This document shows positions 17,993-25,411 of a stretch of 32,401 nt of DNA, one piece after another (position 1 is the stretch's first letter; each line of letters starts with the position of its first letter). A program made the translations under genes and the position numbers. Source of the DNA: Ignavibacteriota bacterium (GTDB lineage Bacteria; Bacteroidota; Ignavibacteria; UBA10030); NCBI GenBank assembly GCA_003819715.1, contig RPQN01000028.1, positions 1-32,401 of the forward strand, written 5' to 3'. The notes beneath the pieces were generated by a model that was given only the letters and a program-made list of their open reading frames with translations, was not told the origin of the DNA and did not search any database.

Positions 17993-19459
17993 TTATTGTT
18001 GAATTTTATTACGTTCGAGACGCCGCACAAATAAGTATAATGATACTGCTAGTATAGTAATAATTAATGTGGAAATTACCAACCCAAATCTCCTAAAATA
18101 ATATTCATGAATCGCTGATTGGGATTCTTGAGCCACGATAATCGATGTTTTTAGTCCATTATCAACGACTTCTTTGAATTTTCCTTCATTGAATGCATGC
18201 ACCATGGTCCGTGATTGCAGTCTTGCCTGCCGGACGTCCCTCAGCTTGAATTTCGCTTCGCTGATCTCCATGCCCTTCTGTTCCGCTTCGTCTACGAGCT
18301 TGATATCCTGCTGTTCCCCCGCATCCAGACTGTCTATCAACGATCGCATACTTTTTGCGGCCTGGTATCCCTTTATGTTCTGACGTTCCGTATGACACCT
18401 GCTGCACACCGCCTCGGGTGATACGCCCAGCAATTTATCCGTTGCGGCAATAATTTCATGATTACTATGGCATGTTTCGCATTCCGGGAGCTTTCGGTCG
18501 TCAAACGCTTTTTTATGGGGGCTGGATGAAAAAAGTTCGGCATTCAGCGCATGGCATGTTCCACAGACCTTTGAGATCGATTCGACACCGGGGGGCATGG
18601 CGCCATGGTTTCCATGACAGCTGTTGCACGCCGGCGCGCCCTGGTCATGCTTTTGAAGTAAAGCGATGCCGTGGACACTTTTTGCATACTTCTCATATTG
18701 ATCGGTGGGGATTTTATACGGCTTCATATAGGCAACATTGCTGTGGCATGCCGAACAGGTGCCGGGGAGATTTGTGGGATACACTTTTGATTTTATATCT
18801 TTGGCAGTCCGGATATCATGACTCCCATGACAGTTTGCGCACTCGGCGGTCCTGGTATCTCCTTTGGCGTTGCGGGTTCCGTGAACGCTCGTTCTGTATT
18901 TTTCCAGCTGGTCCACCGGAAGCGAAGGATTGTAGGACCGCATCATGGCAACATCTGCATGGCACCGGGTGCATGTCTTTACCACATTCAACGGATAGAC
19001 CGGTGAAGAAGGATTCTTCACCTGAACAATTCCGTGTGCATTATGACATGTGATGCATTGCACCACCTGCTCTTTTCCTTTTAATGAAGATTTCGCGTGA
19101 ACACTTGTCTGCAGCAGCTCCCATTGATTGGTTGGCAGCGAAGATCCAAATGATTTCATTTTCTCGGATGAAGAATGACACCCTGCACAGGTTTTGGAAA
19201 TATCATCGCCTTTCGGCACCCCCGTAAATCCCGCCTTCCTGTCCATCGCCTGATCCATGTCGTCGGCCGATGCATTGCCGCCATGGCAGCCCGCACAGGT
19301 CACGCCCCGTTGAAAATGAATGTCGTGTTTAAACAATGCGGATGGTTTGTCGCCGGATGTCGTATGACATTCCAGGCATGAATCTTTCGCCAGAACAATT
19401 CCGCCGGAGGTGAGCGCAACAAGAATGACGGCGGCAAGTGGAGAGATATATTTTTTCAT
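17993..19459 (-). CDS. Membrane-anchored 11-haem cytochrome c
   Basis: A 488-residue cytochrome with an N-terminal signal peptide ([11 protein letters not shown]), a periplasmic domain and a C-terminal membrane helix ([19 protein letters not shown]) with a basic cytoplasmic tail. Eleven CXXCH sites are counted (CLECH to CSRCH). Two to three internal repeats of about 75 residues are visible, each with a LPxDQ..KY..SVHG segment followed by CxxCHxxH and then a second CXXCH. After the last haem, a 100-residue helical stretch leads to the anchor. The ATG at 19459 overlaps the cytochrome b stop as ATGA, so translation is coupled to the Rieske/b genes. It is likely the c-type electron acceptor of that complex, replacing cytochrome c1 (inference). 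Confidence 0.87.
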   Translation of the reverse strand: MKKYISPLAAVILVALTSGGIVLAKDSCLECHTTSGDKPSALFKHDIHFQRGVTCAGCHGGNASADDMDQAMDRKAGFTGVPKGDDISKTCAGCHSSSEKMKSFGSSLPTNQWELLQTSVHAKSSLKGKEQVVQCITCHNAHGIVQVKNPSSPVYPLNVVKTCTRCHADVAMMRSYNPSLPVDQLEKYRTSVHGTRNAKGDTRTAECANCHGSHDIRTAKDIKSKVYPTNLPGTCSACHSNVAYMKPYKIPTDQYEKYAKSVHGIALLQKHDQGAPACNSCHGNHGAMPPGVESISKVCGTCHALNAELFSSSPHKKAFDDRKLPECETCHSNHEIIAATDKLLGVSPEAVCSRCHTERQNIKGYQAAKSMRSLIDSLDAGEQQDIKLVDEAEQKGMEISEAKFKLRDVRQARLQSRTMVHAFNEGKFKEVVDNGLKTSIIVAQESQSAIHEYYFRRFGLVISTLIITILAVSLYLFVRRLERNKIQQ

Positions 19460-20529
19460 GCGAGCCATCCAATGATCGTGAAGAGGATAATATACATGAC
19501 GGCAAACAAGCCGAGATAATTGACTATGCGATTCTGTTCACCCCGTGAACTCTTCCGATCCCAAAAAGGGACCATGGTCCATAGGATACCCGCAAAAAGG
19601 AAAAGAAGGATCCCCAATACCTCTCCGTCGAAAAACCATAATTTCCCGGGGATATATTTCAACGTTTGAAACATATAGAGAAAGTACCATTCCGGTTTTA
19701 TTCCTGCCGGAGCCGGTGCAAAGGGATCCGCTTTTTTTCCCAGCTCCCATGGAAAGAATACAGCGAGAATTGCGAGAAGATTCAGGACGAGGAGCCAGAG
19801 CGTCAGATCGCGTAAGATAAAATTGGGGAAGAACGGCATCGTTTTGCGATCTGATTCCTGTTTGATATGCAGCGGTTCGCTCATGCCCTGGCGCTGGACC
19901 AGCAGAAGATGAATACCCAGCAATACGGTAAACAGTCCCGGCAGCACCGCGATATGAAATCCAAAGAACCGGGAAAGCGTTGCGCCGGTGACCTCCTCTC
20001 CGCCGCGAAGAAAGGTCAATAACGGTTTTCCGATCACGGGAACCACTCCGGCGATATCCGTCCCGACTTTCGTCGCAAAAAATGCAAGTTCATTCCATGG
20101 CAGGAGATATCCGCTGAATCCGAATCCCAATAAAAGGAAAAACATCAGCATGCCGGTGATCCATGTTATTTCCCGCGGTTTTCGGTACGCTTTCTCGAAA
20201 TACACGCTGAACATATGAATCATGGCCGAGAGGATGAACAGGTTTGCGGTCCAGCTGTGGATGGAACGGATGAGCCAGCCGAATTGGACCTTCGACATGA
20301 TAAAATTGATGCTCTCGAACGCGAGTTCTTCGCCGCTCTTATAATAGAGCAGGAGGAGGATCCCGGTCACCACCTGGATGATAAAGAGAAAGAGGGAAAC
20401 GCCTCCAAAATAATACCATATCGAATGACGGTGAACGGGAACATATTTTTTCCCCATGTACTCGACGAGTCCTTCAATCTCCACCCGCTCATCGATCCAG
20501 GTGTACAATCGTTTGAGAATTGTTTTCAT
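19456..20529 (-). CDS. Cytochrome b of a Rieske/cytochrome b complex
   Basis: This 357-residue protein is the quinol-oxidising di-haem b subunit. The four haem ligands are H91 and H105 (HX13H) and H192 and H207 (HX14H); the 14-residue spacing is that of cytochrome b6-type and menaquinol enzymes. The Qo-site motif PEWY is at 279-282. About eight helices are present, so the b6-like and subunit IV-like halves are fused. In b6f-type proteins a Cys before the first helix binds an extra haem; here the matching segment reads WYYFGG, without Cys. The start overlaps the Rieske stop as ATGA, and the stop overlaps the 11-haem gene in the same way, so the three are translationally coupled. It may be called qcrB or petB, but orthology is unclear. 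Confidence 0.93.
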   Translation of the reverse strand: MKTILKRLYTWIDERVEIEGLVEYMGKKYVPVHRHSIWYYFGGVSLFLFIIQVVTGILLLLYYKSGEELAFESINFIMSKVQFGWLIRSIHSWTANLFILSAMIHMFSVYFEKAYRKPREITWITGMLMFFLLLGFGFSGYLLPWNELAFFATKVGTDIAGVVPVIGKPLLTFLRGGEEVTGATLSRFFGFHIAVLPGLFTVLLGIHLLLVQRQGMSEPLHIKQESDRKTMPFFPNFILRDLTLWLLVLNLLAILAVFFPWELGKKADPFAPAPAGIKPEWYFLYMFQTLKYIPGKLWFFDGEVLGILLFLFAGILWTMVPFWDRKSSRGEQNRIVNYLGLFAVMYIILFTIIGWLA

Positions 20530-20990
20530 ACTTTTTTCGAGATGAGTATATCGTCGCCCTGGACCACCACCCGCATCTCGTCTAATGGACGCGGCGGCGG
20601 GCCAGAGATATTTTTACCGTGTAAATCGTACTTTCCGTTATGGCACGCACACCAGATCGTGCCGAAATCCTTCCGGTACTGCACCGTGCAATCCAGATGC
20701 GTACACGTTGCGGAGAACGCGCGCAGTTCGCCCTCGGCCGTACGGATGAGAATGACCGGCTTGGTCCCGAATTTAATAATTTGCCCGCTGTCGTTTGCGA
20801 TCTCGCTTAATTTCCCCGCTTTGACGCTCGACACCTCAACTTCCGCCTGTTTCGGCGGGATGAGATATTCAAACAGGGGATACAGGATCGCACCGAAAAA
20901 TGCCACCACTCCGCCTGATAATATGATCTTGAGAAAATCTCTTTTGGACTGCCGGTCTGGTGTTTCTGATGTTTGATTCATGGAATTCAT
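20526..20990 (-). CDS. Rieske iron-sulfur protein
   Basis: A 154-residue Rieske [2Fe-2S] subunit. The N-terminus has a twin-arginine-like motif SKRDFLK (one Arg replaced by Lys) and a membrane anchor (about 22-44). Cluster ligands are C96 and H98 in CTHLDC, and C114 with H117 in CACHNGKYD, while C101 and C116 are placed for the family disulfide. GPPPRPL (130-136) is the conserved Pro loop. ATG at 20990 or 20981 are both possible; neither has a strong ribosome-binding site. It lies 5 bp after the heptahaem gene and overlaps cytochrome b by 4 bp. It carries electrons from quinol at the Qo site to the c-haem partner, which here should be one of the multihaem proteins, because no cytochrome c1 gene is present. 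Confidence 0.95.
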   Translation of the reverse strand: MNSMNQTSETPDRQSKRDFLKIILSGGVVAFFGAILYPLFEYLIPPKQAEVEVSSVKAGKLSEIANDSGQIIKFGTKPVILIRTAEGELRAFSATCTHLDCTVQYRKDFGTIWCACHNGKYDLHGKNISGPPPRPLDEMRVVVQGDDILISKKV

Positions 20991-20995
20991 TCTCT

Positions 20996-22489
20996 CTATT
21001 GAGGATTATGACAGTCACTGCAATTCATTTCTTTCCATGCATTCCCGATATCCACGGGATGTTTGTATTCCACTCCGCTTAACGACAACCGCAATCCTTC
21101 CTTCTCAAACTGCTGGGCAAGAATGGTATGGCAGACATTGCATTCCCGGGAAAGAACCTTCCCGTCATCGGAGACATGTTTTCCGTCGTGGCAGCGGAAA
21201 CATCCGGGATAATACATGTGCCCGATATTATCCGGAAATTTTTTCCAGCTCACATGCATTTCAGGGAAATAATTCCGGCTGAAAATCTTTTGAACTTCGA
21301 TGATGGCCCTGCTGATCGAATCCTGCTCCGTTCTCGCAAGAACGGGATAATTCGTCTGATAATAGTCTTCCATGGCCAGTTTAATGCTGTCGAGTCCGGC
21401 CTGCTTCGTTGAATAGGGCATCTCGAGCGCTTTCAGTGAGACACTCTTGACATTCGGAAGATTGGGATTGATCCATCCCAGGGACATGACGTGGTTGATG
21501 GACCGTGCAGGCGGATGATATATATGCGTCGGACGGTTATGGCAATCGATGCAATCCATCCGGCGTTTTTTCATCGTCCCGATCTGTTCGTCGGTCAGAG
21601 GGTTTTCCGTGCTTCGATACACGACCACTGTTCCATCGACATTCTTTGATCTGATCCATGGAATATTTTGGCGCTGGGAATCCGCGGCGATATACGTCAG
21701 TTCGTTTGCAATATTCATATGCCAGTGGATCCCGGAAGTGGGACCTGCTTCAATATTTCCGCCCCCAATTTTAATGAGAAGGTCCAGCATCCAGTGCGTG
21801 TTTTTTTCATCGGACAGGAAGTACGAATTCTTGAGTGATTTCTCGCTGTAAAAATGTTTTGGCCAATGACACTGTTCGCATGTCTCCTGGGCAGGGCGAA
21901 GATTTTCAATTGGTGTCGGTATCGGTCGGGGATATTTATTAAAAATGGTTGCATACACTTGATAGGCGCCTGAAAGTTTTGCCCGGACAAACCAGCCTGC
22001 ACCCGGCCCGATATGGCACTTGGCGCAGCCCACGCGGGCATGCGGTGAAAATTCGTACGCCGTGTATTCCGGGCTCATTACGTCATGACACATCGTGCCG
22101 CAGAATTGATCGGAATCGGTATATTCGTATGCCTTAAAACTGCCGAAGGCGGAAAAAATCAGGAGCATCAGGCCGCCGAGTGAAATCCAGAAGAATGCAT
22201 TTCTCTGCTTCGGATCGTTCAGGTCGATGCGGGGAAGTTTCAGTTCATGCGGAAGCCCTTTCTTTTCCCGCCGGTGTTCGCGCCATGTGCCGTAAAATAC
22301 CAGTCCTAACCCAAAGAGGATGAAGATCGGCAGGATAATAAACGTCAGGATTCCGATGTACGGCTTTTGTTCTCCTTCGAACAGGTCCAGAATCGTGAGA
22401 AAAACAACAAGGCCGAAGCTGACCGATGAAATTGCTGCGCCGATCAGTGTCCTGAGATTGTAAAATGCGGGCGGAAAAAATCGTTTCAT
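20996..22489 (-). CDS. Heptahaem NapC/NirT-type inner-membrane cytochrome (ImcH-like)
   Basis: A 497-residue quinol-dehydrogenase-type cytochrome. Three membrane helices occupy the first 120 residues (about 13-34, 44-66, 98-118). They are followed by a NapC-like start in which the first site is CX3CH (C130-GTM-C134-H135, then DVM138) and the second is CAKCH (155-159). Five more CXXCH sites (CEQCH, CIDCH, CFRCH, CNVCH, CSDCH) give seven. Length, three helices and seven haems match Geobacter ImcH, needed there for respiration with high-potential acceptors. The large middle segment holds AGPTSGIHWHMN, with His that may bind haem. The gene starts 27 bp after the di-haem b gene and ends 5 bp before Rieske. 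Its partner could be either complex. Confidence 0.85.
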   Translation of the reverse strand: MKRFFPPAFYNLRTLIGAAISSVSFGLVVFLTILDLFEGEQKPYIGILTFIILPIFILFGLGLVFYGTWREHRREKKGLPHELKLPRIDLNDPKQRNAFFWISLGGLMLLIFSAFGSFKAYEYTDSDQFCGTMCHDVMSPEYTAYEFSPHARVGCAKCHIGPGAGWFVRAKLSGAYQVYATIFNKYPRPIPTPIENLRPAQETCEQCHWPKHFYSEKSLKNSYFLSDEKNTHWMLDLLIKIGGGNIEAGPTSGIHWHMNIANELTYIAADSQRQNIPWIRSKNVDGTVVVYRSTENPLTDEQIGTMKKRRMDCIDCHNRPTHIYHPPARSINHVMSLGWINPNLPNVKSVSLKALEMPYSTKQAGLDSIKLAMEDYYQTNYPVLARTEQDSISRAIIEVQKIFSRNYFPEMHVSWKKFPDNIGHMYYPGCFRCHDGKHVSDDGKVLSRECNVCHTILAQQFEKEGLRLSLSGVEYKHPVDIGNAWKEMNCSDCHNPQ

Positions 22490-22516
22490 AATTGAGTCGC
22501 CTTGTTCTTCGTTGTG

Positions 22517-23368
22517 TTACTGATATGCAAACACCATCGCATAAATAATCAATATGACCATGCTCGTGCCGATCGCCAATGCGGTCCAGCCAAAGATTCG
22601 AATAACGCGTACCACGATCTCCGGATAGGGATCCACCATGTGTTTCTCGAGCTCACCGGCGTTCACGAGTGCTTCGTATTCGAGCGGTTTGTCTTCTTTG
22701 AATTCCTCGAGCGTCATCCGCCCCGTGAACACCACGAGATCCATCGGAAATTTTTCGGGGCGGAAGTGAGTGTTGAAAAAGTGAACGGTAAAGATAAATC
22801 CGGTCGCAAGCAAGGCCTCGTCGCTGTGAATGATGGTTGCCACATTGATCAGCCACCCCGGGAAGAACAAGGTGAAGAACACGGGAAACCACAGCATTAA
22901 CCCGGTCGAACCGATCACCATCATGCCCCAGAACACTGCAAAATAATCGAATTTTTCCCAGTAAGTCCACCGGCCATAATCGGGGCGCGGGCCTTTGCCG
23001 ATGAACCATTTGAAATTTCCAAGAAGGTCCTGTAAATCCTTTTTATTGAAGACCATGGAATCCGGACCCGTCAGCATGGCGCGCCATGTCCCGTACTCCC
23101 GGCGTTTGCGCCGGACCAGATCGGTGATATGGGTAATAAATAAAATGATCATCGTTGCAGCAGCTACGCGATGAATATACCCTGCCGATTCAAATCCGCC
23201 GAAGAGATGCGAGAGAAATACCGCCCATGAGGTGTAGGCGAATTTCAATGTCATTCCGGTCGACGCCAGGCTTAAGAAACAGACAATCATGACCACATGG
23301 AGCAGTCGATTCAATCTGGTAAACCGCTGATACTGCTTCGCGTTATTTTGTTCTGCTGCCGGTTCCAT
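22517..23368 (-). CDS. Di-haem cytochrome b, CbcL/FdnI-like membrane subunit
   Basis: A 283-residue membrane protein of the formate-dehydrogenase-gamma/cytochrome b561-like class that oxidises menaquinol. About five helices are visible, with candidate haem ligands H24, H66, H80, H181 and H196. It is clearly paralogous to the C-terminal half of the 730-residue fusion encoded upstream: TYWEKFDYFAVFWGMM matches SYIEKSEYWALVWGTM, and MTLEEFKEDKPLEYEAL matches LTEEEMEEEHPLELEEI. Start and stop codons overlap as TAATG with the preceding 19-haem gene, showing tight translational coupling. Together the two genes are a split version of the same c-b module. A C-terminal helix (residues 257-280) extends beyond the fusion's end. 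Confidence 0.9.
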   Translation of the reverse strand: MEPAAEQNNAKQYQRFTRLNRLLHVVMIVCFLSLASTGMTLKFAYTSWAVFLSHLFGGFESAGYIHRVAAATMIILFITHITDLVRRKRREYGTWRAMLTGPDSMVFNKKDLQDLLGNFKWFIGKGPRPDYGRWTYWEKFDYFAVFWGMMVIGSTGLMLWFPVFFTLFFPGWLINVATIIHSDEALLATGFIFTVHFFNTHFRPEKFPMDLVVFTGRMTLEEFKEDKPLEYEALVNAGELEKHMVDPYPEIVVRVIRIFGWTALAIGTSMVILIIYAMVFAYQ

Positions 23369-25398
23369 TACGGTTTATCCTCGTGTGATTCTTCCGGGTC
23401 TTCTTCCCCGGACGGTTCTTCCTCGGGCACTCTGGATTTGTTTTTCTTGTCGCGTTTCATTTTTAATGCGCGGGGGAGCCAGAGCAAGGTATGAATGCCG
23501 CCGACCGTGAACGTCCCGATCAGCAGTCCGGTCATGCCCCAGAATACCCAGAACAGGATCGGGTACTTTTTGGGATCATGATGCGTCGCATGCGTCAGGT
23601 AGCCGGCAAATTTGCGGTTTGCGCCTGAATGACATTTCTGACATGTGCCGACAACATTCTCATGGCTCAAATGGGATCGCGGATCAGTGACAGGAAGTAT
23701 GTCGTGGGCCCCATGACAATCATAACATTTTGCCGTCTTGGTATACCCGAGCTGCGATACCTTGCCGTGATAGGTGTCAAAATAAGTTTTGGAAATTTCT
23801 TCATGGCAGCGTCCGCATTTGGTCATGATATCGAGCTTGAAGACATTCTCGTCAGCGCGGCGGATCGTATGCGCCGAATGGCAATCATTGCACACGGGAA
23901 GCGGTTTATCGGTGTTGTTCACCAGCTTCGAGTGAATGCTCTTTTCAAATTGCTGCTCGATCCCGTTGTGGCATTTCCCGCATGTCTGCGGAAGATTTTT
24001 CGGATTCACACTTGACGCTTCGTCGCTGCGGGGCAGCACACTGTGGGCGGTATGGCAATTGGTGCACATCGCGGTCACCGTCAGGCCGCTCTTCATCAAC
24101 CCCTTGCCGTGGATGCTTTCCGTGTAGTGTTCGATGATTTCATGCTGGTCCCCGGTATAGCGGACGGCGGCTTTTTTCCCTTCGCGATGGCATCGTGCGC
24201 AGAGTGCCGGAACATTGGTCGCAAACGTGGATGATGTTTGGTCCGCTTTTCCCAGCACGCGGTGCGTTCCATGACACTCTTTGCAGTTCGGAGCGTTCGC
24301 ATCTCCTTTTGCAAGCAGCATGCCATGCGTGCTTTTTTGATACTGTTGTCCCACTTCGGCATGACACGAAGCGCAATCCACTTTGTGCTGAATGGTTTCG
24401 CATGCCCGGACCCGCGATGCGTTGACTTCCGAATGGCACTGGCTGCAGGCGGTCTTCGCATGGCGCGAATGGTTCAGATCGTCAACGTTGACGAAGAGGG
24501 ATCGTCCGTCATTTTTCGCTTTGATGTCTTTGTTTTCATGGCAGCGCAGGCAGTCGCGGTCTGCCATGCCCTGATCGTAGAACACTTTCCGGATTTTATG
24601 CGGCTGGTGGCAGTCGATACACGCCGGAAGGGAGTGGGCTTGTTTTTCCCATAACTCGCCTTTAATGACTTTCCGGTGCACCAGTTCAATCTCTGCATGA
24701 CACTTGGTGCACGTCTTTGCAATGTTCTTCCTGGCGATCGACGAAGCGGGATCCGTATGGGGAAGAATCGAATGTGCGGTGTGACAGGTCGCGCAGTTGG
24801 GGGCAACCACGAGCCCCTTCCTCAAGAGACCTTCTCCGTGAATGCTTTCGGAAAAGTTTTCAATGATATTATCCTGATGAATCGTGCGCTGTTTCTGAAC
24901 GGGGGAACCTTCCTGGTGGCACTTGCCGCAGGTATACGGAACTTTCAGCGGGGAGACAGATGACCGTGAATCTTTTGCAGAATAAATTTCGTGCGTCCCA
25001 TGACATTCCTTGCAATGGGGAGCGAGAACGTCCCCCCGGGCTATGGCTTTTCCGTGCAGGGACTTCGCATGAAGGGCCTGTTCCTCTGCATGGCACGTCC
25101 CGCAGTCGACAGGAGCAAGTTCTTCATTGTGCGGCAGCTCTTTTCCGGCAACATCCGTATGGCAATCGATGCAGGCAAGCTTCGCATGACTTGATCCGCC
25201 GAACTTCTGTTCGTCGACAAACACATGAATCGGTTTCCCTTTTTTCGAACCGGTCAGCGATTTATCATTGTGGCATGCAAGACACTCTGCATTCTCCTGT
25301 GCGGCGAGAAGAGCGCTGCAGCAGAACAGCAGGACGGCAACAGGCAGACTGAAGCGAAGGAGAGGCCGTCTGGTGCGATATGGTGTTTGATTGCTCAT
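23368..25398 (-). CDS. Membrane-anchored 19-haem cytochrome c with tandem octahaem repeat
   Basis: A 676-residue cytochrome with signal peptide (1-33) and a C-terminal membrane helix (about 613-640) followed by a highly charged tail rich in Glu and Lys. Nineteen CXXCH sites are counted. Sites 1-8 (C39, C76, C99, C129, C157, C202, C230, C260) and 9-16 (C283, C318, C342, C372, C400, C445, C473, C503) have matching spacing and flanking sequence, for example CKECHGTH in both, and ESIHGEGLLRKGL against ESIHGKGLMKSGL. Three further sites (C528, C558, C586) form a tail like the end of the 13-haem fusion. It starts 13 bp after that gene and overlaps the cytochrome b gene. The probable role is the periplasmic c-partner of that cytochrome b, with a long haem wire. 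Confidence 0.9.
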   Translation of the reverse strand: MSNQTPYRTRRPLLRFSLPVAVLLFCCSALLAAQENAECLACHNDKSLTGSKKGKPIHVFVDEQKFGGSSHAKLACIDCHTDVAGKELPHNEELAPVDCGTCHAEEQALHAKSLHGKAIARGDVLAPHCKECHGTHEIYSAKDSRSSVSPLKVPYTCGKCHQEGSPVQKQRTIHQDNIIENFSESIHGEGLLRKGLVVAPNCATCHTAHSILPHTDPASSIARKNIAKTCTKCHAEIELVHRKVIKGELWEKQAHSLPACIDCHQPHKIRKVFYDQGMADRDCLRCHENKDIKAKNDGRSLFVNVDDLNHSRHAKTACSQCHSEVNASRVRACETIQHKVDCASCHAEVGQQYQKSTHGMLLAKGDANAPNCKECHGTHRVLGKADQTSSTFATNVPALCARCHREGKKAAVRYTGDQHEIIEHYTESIHGKGLMKSGLTVTAMCTNCHTAHSVLPRSDEASSVNPKNLPQTCGKCHNGIEQQFEKSIHSKLVNNTDKPLPVCNDCHSAHTIRRADENVFKLDIMTKCGRCHEEISKTYFDTYHGKVSQLGYTKTAKCYDCHGAHDILPVTDPRSHLSHENVVGTCQKCHSGANRKFAGYLTHATHHDPKKYPILFWVFWGMTGLLIGTFTVGGIHTLLWLPRALKMKRDKKNKSRVPEEEPSGEEDPEESHEDKP

Positions 25399-25411
25399 AT
25401 TGATAAACGCA

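Noticed and set aside
17944-18030. N-terminal extension of the c554-like protein to 18030
   Set aside because: It would overlap the 11-haem gene. The ATG at 17943 has an ideal GGAGAG and begins the signal peptide.
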